Part shown: in pieces, positions 26,361-33,637 of the stretch
Layout of the letters: each line of letters begins with the position of its first letter
Position numbering within the stretch: position 1 is the stretch's first letter
Source: an uncultured Peptostreptococcaceae bacterium
Lineage (GTDB): Bacteria; Bacillota; Clostridia; Peptostreptococcales; Anaerovoracaceae
Direction: 5' to 3'
Assembly: GCA_949740445.1 (NCBI GenBank)
Contig: CATJIF010000082.1
Span: forward strand, 1 to 40,356
Length of the DNA: 40,356 nt
Notes under the pieces: model-generated
Database searches by the model: none
Told to the model about the DNA's origin: nothing
What the model saw: the letters and a program-made list of their open reading frames with translations, nothing else
Made by a program: the position numbers and the translations under genes

Positions 26361-26416
26361 AAAAAAGAAATCACCTTCATACTATGGAAAGAACCATAGA
26401 GGGAGGTGATTTTTTT
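26361..26416 (+). promoter_or_regulatory. long hairpin covering the ribosome binding site of the Cys-Pro-rich gene
   Basis: The lower stem pairs the A-rich run ending AAATCACCT (to 26376) with AGGTGATTT (26404-26412), extended by more A-T pairs and one G-T pair to 26416. After a 5/4-base internal loop, CTATGG (26382-26387) pairs with CCATAG (26394-26399) around AAAGAA. The 3' arm contains the ideal ribosome binding site GGGAGGTGAT and the first two bases of the TTG start, and ends in T6. It therefore looks like a terminator for the upstream rluA-type gene and a translational lock for the next gene at once. Confidence 0.65.
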
Positions 26417-26771
26417 GAGCGAAGAATATACGAAGCAGTGCAGCGACGGCTGTTGCCAGCCACAGAGGCCACCGAGGCCCCTGCCGCCCTGCGATCCCTG
26501 CGAGCCGTGCAATTCCTGCAGCCCGTGCGGGCCCTGCGATCCCTGCCAGGAAAAGAATGAATGGGAAACGTGGCTTCCGATTCTGGTAATTCTCTTTTTC
26601 CTGTGCGGCGGTTTCTCCAGCTTTGGCTTTGGCGGAGGACAGGAGAACGGATGCGACAATGGCAGCGGAGGGGGTTGGACCTGGATTCTGCTACTTATCC
26701 TCCTGTTTTGTTTCTTCGGGAACGGAAACGGGAACGAAGGAAGAGGCGGCTTCTTAGGCGGTCTGTTCTGA
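26415..26771 (+). CDS. small Cys-Pro-rich, Gly-rich membrane protein
   Basis: A 118-aa protein I cannot assign to a named family. Residues 6-50 include 11 cysteines, mostly as a degenerate PC-x-PC repeat (CDPCEPCNSCSPCGPCDPC). A first hydrophobic segment WLPILVILFFLCGG (about 56-70) and a second WILLLILLFCFF (about 92-104) are each followed by Gly/Asn-rich stretches (FGFGGG, GNGNGN). The layout recalls small spore-coat or YjcZ-like sporulation proteins, which are Gly-rich with short membrane segments; this is a weak analogy. Start chosen: TTG 26415, eight bases after an ideal ribosome binding site. GTG 26406 overlaps that site. The start lies inside a hairpin and the gene ends before a bidirectional terminator. 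Confidence 0.75.
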   Translation: MSEEYTKQCSDGCCQPQRPPRPLPPCDPCEPCNSCSPCGPCDPCQEKNEWETWLPILVILFFLCGGFSSFGFGGGQENGCDNGSGGGWTWILLLILLFCFFGNGNGNEGRGGFLGGLF

Positions 26772-26780
26772 GCCACATAA

Positions 26781-26824
26781 AAAAGCTGCCGGTGCGGTGC
26801 CTTTGGCCGTACCGGCAGCTTTTT
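26781..26824. terminator. bidirectional terminator between the Cys-Pro-rich gene and tetR
   Basis: AGCTGCCGGT (26784-26793) pairs with ACCGGCAGCT (26811-26820), with an A-run before and a T-run after, so it can stop transcription from both sides. Confidence 0.85.
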
Positions 26825-26829
26825 GCGTA

Positions 26830-26862
26830 CAGGAAAGCCACGCTCTGGATGCGCGGCTGGTT
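26830..26862 (-). repeat. repeat copy B, terminator-like, at the tetR 3' end
   Basis: AGCCACGC and GCGCGGCT arms (with one wobble) flank TCTGGAT. About three quarters of 45-50 bases are identical to copy A at 15192-15241, and both copies lie just downstream of a minus-strand stop codon. Confidence 0.5.
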
Positions 26863-26875
26863 ATTTGCCGTGCCC

Positions 26876-27571
26876 TTATGCCAGCACTGCCGGAGAGGCT
26901 GCATTTTCCTGATCGATGAGAGGGGCGACAAACTGATAAATGTAGCTTTGCAGCTGTTCCCTGCTCAGATCGCAGTCGCGGCGGAACCACTGGCGTATGA
27001 TGCCTACGATGCCGTAGGTGATAAAGTAGCTGGCATAAAGCAGCTTCTGCGTAGAGGCGTCGATGGACAGCTGGCTGCGGACTTGCAGGCCCTTTTCCTG
27101 TAGAATATGCGCCATGCCGCGGACCATGGCATCGCTTTGGATGTTGAGGAGAAGGCAGCGGAATAACGTGCGGGATTCTTCGATGTAATTGACAATGTGA
27201 TCGACGATCCGCCGCAGGGATTCTTGCTTCTGCTGAGGCTGAAAGACATCTATGGTCTGTTCGATATCGTTTAAGACATCGATATAGATGCTCTCCAAAA
27301 GCTGCTCGGTAGAATCGTAGTGCAGATAAAAGGTGCCGCGGTTGAGATCCGCCCGGTCGGTAATGTCCCTTGCGGAAATTTCGGAAAAGTCCTTTTCTTG
27401 CATCAGGGATAGCAGCGCGTCGCGCAGCATGCGCCGCGTGCGGAGGATGCGCCGGTCTGTTTTGCGGGCGCCCTGCGCTTCGGGAGCCGCCGCTTTTTCT
27501 GAGGACTTTGGCTGTGCTGCTGGTTCGGCGGGCCTGGGTTGGGCCGCTTTTTCTTTGGTTGTGTGCGTCAT
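26876..27571 (-). CDS. TetR/AcrR-family transcriptional regulator
   Basis: A 231-aa repressor candidate. After an Ala/Pro/Gln/Lys-rich, probably disordered N-terminal tail (1-35) comes the TetR helix-turn-helix (about 40-85), with RILRTRRMLRDALLSLM, ISARDITDRADLNRGTFYLHYDS; the last stretch is the typical recognition helix. The C-terminal helical domain is the TetR_C-type regulatory domain seen in many Firmicutes (FRCLLLN ... YFITYGIVGIIRQW). The frame is open to 27625, but GGAGG seven bases before ATG 27571 sets the start. It is divergent from the MMPL transporter, and both share one palindromic promoter region, so it probably represses itself and the transporter. The long N-terminal tail is unusual. 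Confidence 0.9.
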   Translation of the reverse strand: MTHTTKEKAAQPRPAEPAAQPKSSEKAAAPEAQGARKTDRRILRTRRMLRDALLSLMQEKDFSEISARDITDRADLNRGTFYLHYDSTEQLLESIYIDVLNDIEQTIDVFQPQQKQESLRRIVDHIVNYIEESRTLFRCLLLNIQSDAMVRGMAHILQEKGLQVRSQLSIDASTQKLLYASYFITYGIVGIIRQWFRRDCDLSREQLQSYIYQFVAPLIDQENAASPAVLA

Positions 27572-27589
27572 GTGAAAACCTCCTGAATC

Positions 27590-27605
27590 TGATGAATAAT
27601 CATCA
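27590..27605. promoter_or_regulatory. palindrome in the tetR leader
   Basis: TGATGAATAATCATCA: 6-bp perfect arms with a 4-base centre. It lies just upstream of the tetR ribosome binding site and shares a TGATTAT-like core (minus strand) with the larger palindrome at 27657-27690, so it may be a second operator. Confidence 0.45.
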
Positions 27606-27656
27606 AAAACTGCCTGTATGTTCAATATAAAAAAACCTCTTGAGTATTTGCTTTTC

Positions 27657-27690
27657 GTTGATTATAATACACAGTACAAATATAATCAAC
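27657..27690. promoter_or_regulatory. palindromic operator holding both divergent promoters
   Basis: GTTGATTATA (27657-27666) and TATAATCAAC (27681-27690) are perfect inverted arms 14 bases apart. On the + strand this gives TTGATT (27658-27663), 17 bases, TATAAT (27681-27686). On the minus strand it gives the same TTGATT, 17 bases, TATAAT at mirror positions. Both tetR and the MMPL gene can therefore start from the same 34 bp. A TetR dimer binding here would block both. Confidence 0.75.
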
Positions 27691-27738
27691 AATTTTCTTT
27701 TAATAAATTATTTTTGACAAACGAGGTAATGATGAATT

Positions 27739-29889
27739 ATGGAAAAATGTATTGAAACAATGGCGGGATTTATTGTAGACCGGGGCAAAGCCATCGAGAA
27801 GACATTTATTCTCGTTTTGCTGATTAACCTGGTTATGGCTCCCTTTGTACAGGTCAATTACGATCTGGCGAAATATCTGCCCAAGACCGTGCAGTCCGAA
27901 CAGGGGTTGATGCTGATGGAGCAAGAATTCGGCTATCCGGGAACAGCCCGGCTGATGCTGGAGAATGTAACGCTCTATCAGGCGAAATCCGTAAAGGAGC
28001 AGATCGAAGAGCTGCCACAGGTAGACCAGGTGCTGTGGTGCGATACGGTCAGCGACATCTACATGGCGGAAAGCTACATCGACTACGAGGATATTACCGA
28101 TTATTATAAAGACCGTTGCGCTGTGATGGACATTACTTTTGTCAACGGCGATACGGAAAAAGTAACGCACAAGACGCTGGATAAAATCAGGGAAATCGCA
28201 GGAGAGGGCAGCTACCTGGTGGGGAACGCCGCCCAACAGCAGGCGCTGCAAGAAAACCTGGCGCGGGAGATCAAGCTGATTATGGGAATCGCCTGCGCGA
28301 TGATTCTGCTGATCCTGGCTCTTACCACTACCTCGTGGTTCGAGCCGGTGCTCTTTTTGGCAGTGATGGGCGTTGCCATCCTCATCAATGAAGGCACGAA
28401 TATCATATTCCCTCACATCTCCTTTATGACAAAGAGCGTAGCAGCCATTTTGCAGCTGGCAGTTTCCATGGACTATTCCATCTTTCTGCTGCATACGTAT
28501 CTGCGCAGAAAAATGTACTGCGAAGAGGAACGCCAGGCCATGCGGCAGGCCATCAAAGAATCGGTCAGCTCCATTTTAGCCAGCGGGGCAACGACCATCA
28601 TGGGCTTTTTGGCGCTGTCCTTTATGAGCTTTTCCATCGGCTTTGACATGGGGCTGGTGCTGTCCAAAGGCATTGTCATCAGCCTGGTAACCGTGCTGTT
28701 TCTCATGCCGGCGCTGATCCTGCGCTTTGAAGGGCTGATTTCCAAAACCAGGCACAGGAGCTTTCTTCCGGACTTTGCGCTGTTCAGCAAGGGCGTCTAT
28801 CGTATGCGCCACGCGATTTTCGCTATCGTTTTAATCGTAGCCATCCCCTCGTATGTGGGGCAGGGCATGAATACCTTTACCTACGGCACCAGCGCTGTCT
28901 CCGGCGGCCCCGGAACGGAGCTTTACGAAAACGAGCAGATCATCAACGAAAAATTTGGCAGGAGCAACCTGATGATGGCCATTCTTCCCAACGAGGGGTT
29001 CCTGGCCGAGCGGCAGTTCGCCGACGAGGTAGAAGCGCTTTCGTATGTCAAAAGCGTAACGTCGCTGGCGCAGACCCTGCCGGATGGGGTTCCGGAAAGC
29101 ATACTGCCGCGCAGCGTTACGGGCCTGCTGCACACCGACGATTATGCGCGGGTTCTGATTAAGACGGCAACGAAGGACGAAAGCGAGCTGGCATTTGCAG
29201 CATCCGACAAGATCCAGCAGATCATGCGCCGCCTGTATCCGGACGGGGCGTACTTAGTGGGCGTAACGCCGACCACGCAGGACATTAAGGCGACTATTAA
29301 CGCCGATTACGGATTTGTCAATTTCCTGTCGCTTTCCGCTGTGGCGGTGGTGGTACTGTTTGCCTTCAAATCACTGATTATGCCGGTTTTAGTGCTGATT
29401 CCCATCGAACTTGCCATATTCATCAACATGGTAATCCCCTATCTGACCGGCCAGAAACTGATCTTTATGGGATATCTCATCGTCAGCTGCATCCAGCTGG
29501 GTGCTACGGTGGACTATTCAATTCTGCTATCCAACCACTACGTAGCCAACCGCGAAACCATGGAGAAAAAAGAAGCGGCCATCGAGGCGATCCGGCTGAG
29601 CACGCCATCCATACTGACCTCGGGGCTGATTGTAACGATTGTAGGTTATATGTTAAACGTTATCTGCACCATACCGGCCATCGGCGACATGGGCCATCTG
29701 ATCGGCCGGGGAGCGATGCTCTCCATGCTGATGGTGCTGACGATGCTTCCGGCGCTGCTGGTCTATTTCGATAAGATCATTACAGGACGGTTCGGAAGCC
29801 TGGGGAATTTCTTAAAGCAGCGCAGGAAGCAGAGACAAGAGCATAAAAAGGAAAAGAACGGGCAAAGAGCGGCAGAGGAGGCGGCATAG
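27739..29889 (+). CDS. MMPL/RND-family transporter
   Basis: A 716-aa membrane protein with about 12 predicted helices in the two-fold RND layout: helix 1 near residue 20-40, extracellular domain about 40-180, helices 2-6 about 180-340, second extracellular domain about 355-520, helices 8-12 about 520-690. Family features include VAAILQLAVSMDYSIFLLHTYLRR and its internal copy SCIQLGATVDYSILLSNHYVANR, the helix-4/10 segments whose Asp-Tyr residues carry protons in MmpL-type pumps. The tail is Lys/Gln/Arg-rich and cytoplasmic. Drug, lipid or glycolipid export is possible. Initiation relies on a modest GAGG site 12 bases upstream. The next gene starts 3 bp after the stop. Confidence 0.92.
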   Translation: MEKCIETMAGFIVDRGKAIEKTFILVLLINLVMAPFVQVNYDLAKYLPKTVQSEQGLMLMEQEFGYPGTARLMLENVTLYQAKSVKEQIEELPQVDQVLWCDTVSDIYMAESYIDYEDITDYYKDRCAVMDITFVNGDTEKVTHKTLDKIREIAGEGSYLVGNAAQQQALQENLAREIKLIMGIACAMILLILALTTTSWFEPVLFLAVMGVAILINEGTNIIFPHISFMTKSVAAILQLAVSMDYSIFLLHTYLRRKMYCEEERQAMRQAIKESVSSILASGATTIMGFLALSFMSFSIGFDMGLVLSKGIVISLVTVLFLMPALILRFEGLISKTRHRSFLPDFALFSKGVYRMRHAIFAIVLIVAIPSYVGQGMNTFTYGTSAVSGGPGTELYENEQIINEKFGRSNLMMAILPNEGFLAERQFADEVEALSYVKSVTSLAQTLPDGVPESILPRSVTGLLHTDDYARVLIKTATKDESELAFAASDKIQQIMRRLYPDGAYLVGVTPTTQDIKATINADYGFVNFLSLSAVAVVVLFAFKSLIMPVLVLIPIELAIFINMVIPYLTGQKLIFMGYLIVSCIQLGATVDYSILLSNHYVANRETMEKKEAAIEAIRLSTPSILTSGLIVTIVGYMLNVICTIPAIGDMGHLIGRGAMLSMLMVLTMLPALLVYFDKIITGRFGSLGNFLKQRRKQRQEHKKEKNGQRAAEEAA

Positions 29890-29892
29890 GCA

Positions 29893-31965
29893 ATGGAACG
29901 GAGAACAGAAATGCAGAATAAAAGGATCGGACAAAGAACAGAAAAACGGAATGCGTGCGGCCAGCACCTGCCGCACTCGCTGCAGCGCCTGACGGCAACT
30001 GCTTTGGCGCTGGGAATGGCGTTTGCACAGCCGCTTTGCGCCGTCGCAGCAGCGCCCGGCGTTACGGTAGATGAGGCGGTATACATCAACGCGGATTACT
30101 ACGGCGGCCTGCAGGACACTACGGTCGTAAAGGGGTGCAATACCAATGGGTTGACCGAATTTGTGGATTACGGAAACTACGTCTCAGTCAACAATATGAG
30201 CGACCGGACCTCGCCTGTCATCAACGGCGATGCGATTAAGTGGACGGTGGGCGAAGATACGAAGCGCTTTTATTTCTCCGCCGAGCCCAAAGAACCGATA
30301 CAGCTGCCGTGGCTGTTCGATGTAAGCTACCGCAGAAACGGCGAACCGGCCAACCCGGCGCAGCTTGCCGGCGCAGATGGCCTGATCGAAATTGAAATCC
30401 GCACGCAGCTCAACGAGAGGGCGTCGGAATACTACAAAAAGAATATGTTGCTTCAGGTCGTGGTGATGGCTGACATGGAAAAGGTCAACAGCATAAAGGC
30501 GCCGGGAGCGCAGCTGCAATCAGTGGGCAAAAATACCATCGCCCTGTTTATGGGCCTGCCCGGCGAGGAAAACACCTACACCGTGCAGATCGGAACCGAC
30601 AGCTTTGAAAGCGCTGGCGTCATTATGACCATGGTGCCGGCAACCGCCTCGCAGCTTTCGGAAATCAAGGGAATCAAAGAAACCATGGATAAGGCCGAGG
30701 AGGCGGGCGATGCGCTGTATTCGGGAATCAACGCCATGCTTTCCGCTGTGGCGGACATGAAGCCAGGGCTTTCGCAGGTGAAGGAAGGCGTTGCGGACTT
30801 AAACGAGGCCAGAAAGCTGACTGAGCCCAGAATCGACAGCGTGCTGGACAGCGTGGATGGCGTAATCGCATCCGTTGCGGAAGCCTCCGAAAGCCTGCGG
30901 GCCACCGGGGAAAATTTAGAAGATGCAGAGGACGACTTAAACCAGCTGGGCGCGCGGCTGCGTTCCGCCCGGCGGCAGATTTCCAGCGTTACCGACGAAA
31001 TGGACGACGTGGAAGACGATCTGGACGACCTGCTGACAGAATATATGGAGAATTTTGTAGAGGAGCAAGTAAAGAACAATGCAACTCTGATGGGAGAAAT
31101 CACCTCGCAGGTGAAAGACCAGGTGAGCGGCGAGCTGACAGCTATGGCGCAGAAAATGGCCGTGGAGCAGGCGGGCGGGCCAGAAGCCTTTGCGCAGCTT
31201 TCCGAAGAGGAACAGGCGGCGCTGGTTATGGGATGCCTTGCCAGTATTGACAAAGATACGAAAGACGAGTTGACAGAAAAAGCGGAGGCCAGCGCGAAAA
31301 AGAGCATCTTGACCGAAGAGCGCCTGCGCAAGGAAATTCCGTACTATGCGAACGTAAAGAAACTGCAGAGCTCCTTAAAGAACCTGTCTTCGGAATTGAA
31401 GGATGCCGGCGACGATATCGAAGGGCTGATGTCAGCTACGGCAGCCGTTACAGGAAGCGCTTCGGCCAGCATAAAGGATGTCCGCGATACGCTGCACAAG
31501 ACCTCGGCGCTTTTGGACAGCGCCGGCGGGCTTCTGACACAAACGCAGGAAATGGTTCGGGAGAGCCGGCCCTACGTCAGCTCCGGCAGCGAAAAGGGCA
31601 TGGAAGGCATGATTTCTACGCTGGATCTCACCATGAACGCGCTGGACAGCACCGGGGCAGTAAAAAATGCAAATCACACGTTAAAGCGAATCATCGACGA
31701 TGAAATGGATGCGCTGCGCGAGGATAACCAGCTTCTGGAAATCGACCCGGAGGCGGCAATTGTGTCCTGCACCTCGCAGCGCAACGGCAGCCCCAATACG
31801 CTGCAGATCATCGTCCGCACCCACGAGATTTCCGAAGAGGATCAGGCGGCAGTCATCGAAGACCTGGAAACAGAAGACAAAGAGGCGACGCCGTTTCAGC
31901 GCATGATCGCGATTTTCAAAAAAATTGCGCAGGCGGTGCGCAGCGTATTCGATGTGGAAGCGTAG
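29893..31965 (+). CDS. large secreted coiled-coil protein paired with the MMPL transporter
   Basis: A 690-aa protein of no family I can name with certainty. A signal peptide with a long basic N-region (1-32, core 33-48, likely cut near AVAAA at 50-54) sends it out of the cytoplasm. Residues about 55-250 look like a folded beta-rich domain. Residues about 255-590 are long amphipathic helices with Leu/Ala/Glu/Asp heptads, such as LSQVKEGVADLNEARKL and DEMDDVEDDLDDLL, then a short conserved-looking end (about 600-690). There is no C-terminal membrane anchor. The YhgE/Pip helical domain is the closest resemblance. It starts 3 bp after the transporter and is translationally coupled to it, so a physical partner is the natural inference. 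ATG 29911 is an alternative start. Confidence 0.8.
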   Translation: MERRTEMQNKRIGQRTEKRNACGQHLPHSLQRLTATALALGMAFAQPLCAVAAAPGVTVDEAVYINADYYGGLQDTTVVKGCNTNGLTEFVDYGNYVSVNNMSDRTSPVINGDAIKWTVGEDTKRFYFSAEPKEPIQLPWLFDVSYRRNGEPANPAQLAGADGLIEIEIRTQLNERASEYYKKNMLLQVVVMADMEKVNSIKAPGAQLQSVGKNTIALFMGLPGEENTYTVQIGTDSFESAGVIMTMVPATASQLSEIKGIKETMDKAEEAGDALYSGINAMLSAVADMKPGLSQVKEGVADLNEARKLTEPRIDSVLDSVDGVIASVAEASESLRATGENLEDAEDDLNQLGARLRSARRQISSVTDEMDDVEDDLDDLLTEYMENFVEEQVKNNATLMGEITSQVKDQVSGELTAMAQKMAVEQAGGPEAFAQLSEEEQAALVMGCLASIDKDTKDELTEKAEASAKKSILTEERLRKEIPYYANVKKLQSSLKNLSSELKDAGDDIEGLMSATAAVTGSASASIKDVRDTLHKTSALLDSAGGLLTQTQEMVRESRPYVSSGSEKGMEGMISTLDLTMNALDSTGAVKNANHTLKRIIDDEMDALREDNQLLEIDPEAAIVSCTSQRNGSPNTLQIIVRTHEISEEDQAAVIEDLETEDKEATPFQRMIAIFKKIAQAVRSVFDVEA

Positions 31966-32034
31966 CGGCTGCCTGCATTCAAAGGAATCCTCGCAGACTA
32001 AAACCGGAAACCCGCAAATCCAAAAACCCGGTGG

Positions 32035-32063
32035 TTGAACCCGGCGGCGAAGTATGGTAATAT
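32035..32063 (+). promoter_or_regulatory. promoter of the radical SAM-ior gene group
   Basis: TTGAAC, 17 bases, TAATAT, with TGG before the -10. It lies 54 bases upstream of the chosen start at 32117. The next four genes run in the same direction with short gaps. Confidence 0.6.
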
Positions 32064-32116
32064 AAAATTTAATGGATTGCCCGATAAGAATTCTAAGGAA
32101 GGCGGAGAATAAAAGA

Positions 32117-33637
32117 ATGAAGATTCTGTTGACCACGTTGAATTCCAAATATGTGCACTCCAATCTTGCGCTGAAGTATCTGTATGCGGTGGCCCAGGAC
32201 TGGAGCCCCCAGGTCGAGCTGAAAGAATTTACCATCAACCATCCGTTGGATTATGTCTTTGGGGAAATCCTGCGCGGCGAATACGATGCCGTCTGTTTTT
32301 CCTGCTATATCTGGAATATTCGGCAGATCTGCGAGCTTGCAGAGCAGATAAAGCTGGTCCGGCCGCAGGCATTTATCGTTTTGGGCGGGCCGGAGGTCAG
32401 CTTTGGGACGCAGCGGTTTTTAGAGAAGCACTGGTGGGCGGATTTCGTCCTGATGGGCGAAGGAGAAGGCGTATTTTACCGCTTTTTAGAGCAGCTGCAC
32501 AGCCCAAAGCCGGATTTTGGCAGCGTGGCGGGCCTCGCATGGCGCAGTGCGGAGATTACAGTCAATGCGCTGGCGCCGCCGCTGAAAATCGAATCCATTC
32601 CCTTCCCCTACGAATATCTGCCGGCGGAAGAGGATAAGGTTCTGTATTACGAATCTTCGCGGGGCTGCCCGTTTCGCTGCGCCTACTGCCTGTCCTCCGT
32701 GGACCGGGCAGTCCGGGCGCTTTCGCCTGTCCGGGTGGAAAGCGAGCTGAGTTATTTTATATATAAAAAGGTAAAGCAGGTTAAATTCATCGACCGCACG
32801 TTTAATTACGACAGCGACCGCTGTCAGCACATTCTGAAATACCTGATGGATCACGATAACGGCGTTACAAACTTTCACTTTGAGCTGTGCGGTGATCTGA
32901 TCGACGAGGCGACCATAGAGCTTGTGAAGTGTGCAAGGCCGGGGCTGTTTCAGTTTGAGATCGGCGTGCAGTCCACGAACGAAGAGGTCTTGCGCCGCTG
33001 CGGAAGGCACTGCGATTTTGAACGGCTGTCGCAGGCGGTGCGAAAACTTGCCGGGCCGGGGAACGTACACCTGCATCTCGACTTGATTGCAGGGCTTCCG
33101 GGAGAAGATGACATCAGCATAAAAAAGTCCTTTAACGATGTGTACCGGTTAAAGCCGGATGCGCTGCAGTTGGGCTTTCTGAAGGTGCTGAAAGGTTCGC
33201 CCATGGCGGATGTGGCGGAGGAATACGGCATTATCTACCGGCCGCAGCCACCGTATGAAATCCTCGAAAGCGATGCGTTATCCGCGGACAGCCTGGTGCG
33301 GCTGAAAATGGTAGAAACCGTGCTGGACCTCTACTGGAACCGCGGAGGGTTTCGCCGGGCGCTGAACGTTATGACCGACCGGCGCTACCTGGAACCCTTC
33401 GACTTTTACCAGCAGTTTGCCGGCTTTTATTACCTGAAAGGCTACCAGCACCGCTCGCATAAAAAAGAGGACCTTTACCGGATCTTCGATCAGTTTGCCC
33501 GATGGAGAGAGCAAAACGGCGGCGAACCGGGCGAAGCTTGTGAGCTTCGCGACCTGCTGCGGCAGGATATGCGCGATGCGCTCAATCCGGAGGCCATTAA
33601 AAAATTCGAACGGAAGGGATGGGAGCTTTCATGCTGA
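32117..33637 (+). CDS. B12-binding-domain radical SAM protein (DUF4080 type)
   Basis: A 506-aa iron-sulfur enzyme. The N-terminal cobalamin-binding-like domain (1-130) starts KILLTTLNSKYVHSNLALKYL and contains FIVLGGPEVSFG. The radical SAM domain (about 165-370) has the cluster motif C184-PFR-C188-AY-C191 after YYESSRG. A C-terminal DUF4080-like domain (about 385-500) includes VLDLYWNRGGFRRALNVM. Whether cobalamin is bound is unclear, because no DxHxxG motif is visible in the N-terminal domain. The substrate is unknown. An in-frame ATG at 32072 is weaker; AAGGCGGAG supports 32117. The stop overlaps the start of the TPR gene by 7 bp (ATGCTGA). Confidence 0.88.
   Translation: MKILLTTLNSKYVHSNLALKYLYAVAQDWSPQVELKEFTINHPLDYVFGEILRGEYDAVCFSCYIWNIRQICELAEQIKLVRPQAFIVLGGPEVSFGTQRFLEKHWWADFVLMGEGEGVFYRFLEQLHSPKPDFGSVAGLAWRSAEITVNALAPPLKIESIPFPYEYLPAEEDKVLYYESSRGCPFRCAYCLSSVDRAVRALSPVRVESELSYFIYKKVKQVKFIDRTFNYDSDRCQHILKYLMDHDNGVTNFHFELCGDLIDEATIELVKCARPGLFQFEIGVQSTNEEVLRRCGRHCDFERLSQAVRKLAGPGNVHLHLDLIAGLPGEDDISIKKSFNDVYRLKPDALQLGFLKVLKGSPMADVAEEYGIIYRPQPPYEILESDALSADSLVRLKMVETVLDLYWNRGGFRRALNVMTDRRYLEPFDFYQQFAGFYYLKGYQHRSHKKEDLYRIFDQFARWREQNGGEPGEACELRDLLRQDMRDALNPEAIKKFERKGWELSC

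Noticed and set aside
26439-26553. Direct repeats encoding PC-x-PC, considered as a CRISPR-like or tandem DNA repeat
   Set aside because: The periodicity is in the protein (3-residue steps); the DNA repeats are irregular and there are no spacers.
27729-27755. Eight-residue open frame overlapping the start of the MMPL gene, a possible leader peptide
   Set aside because: Very short, and the same GAGG would serve both; chance is as likely as regulation.
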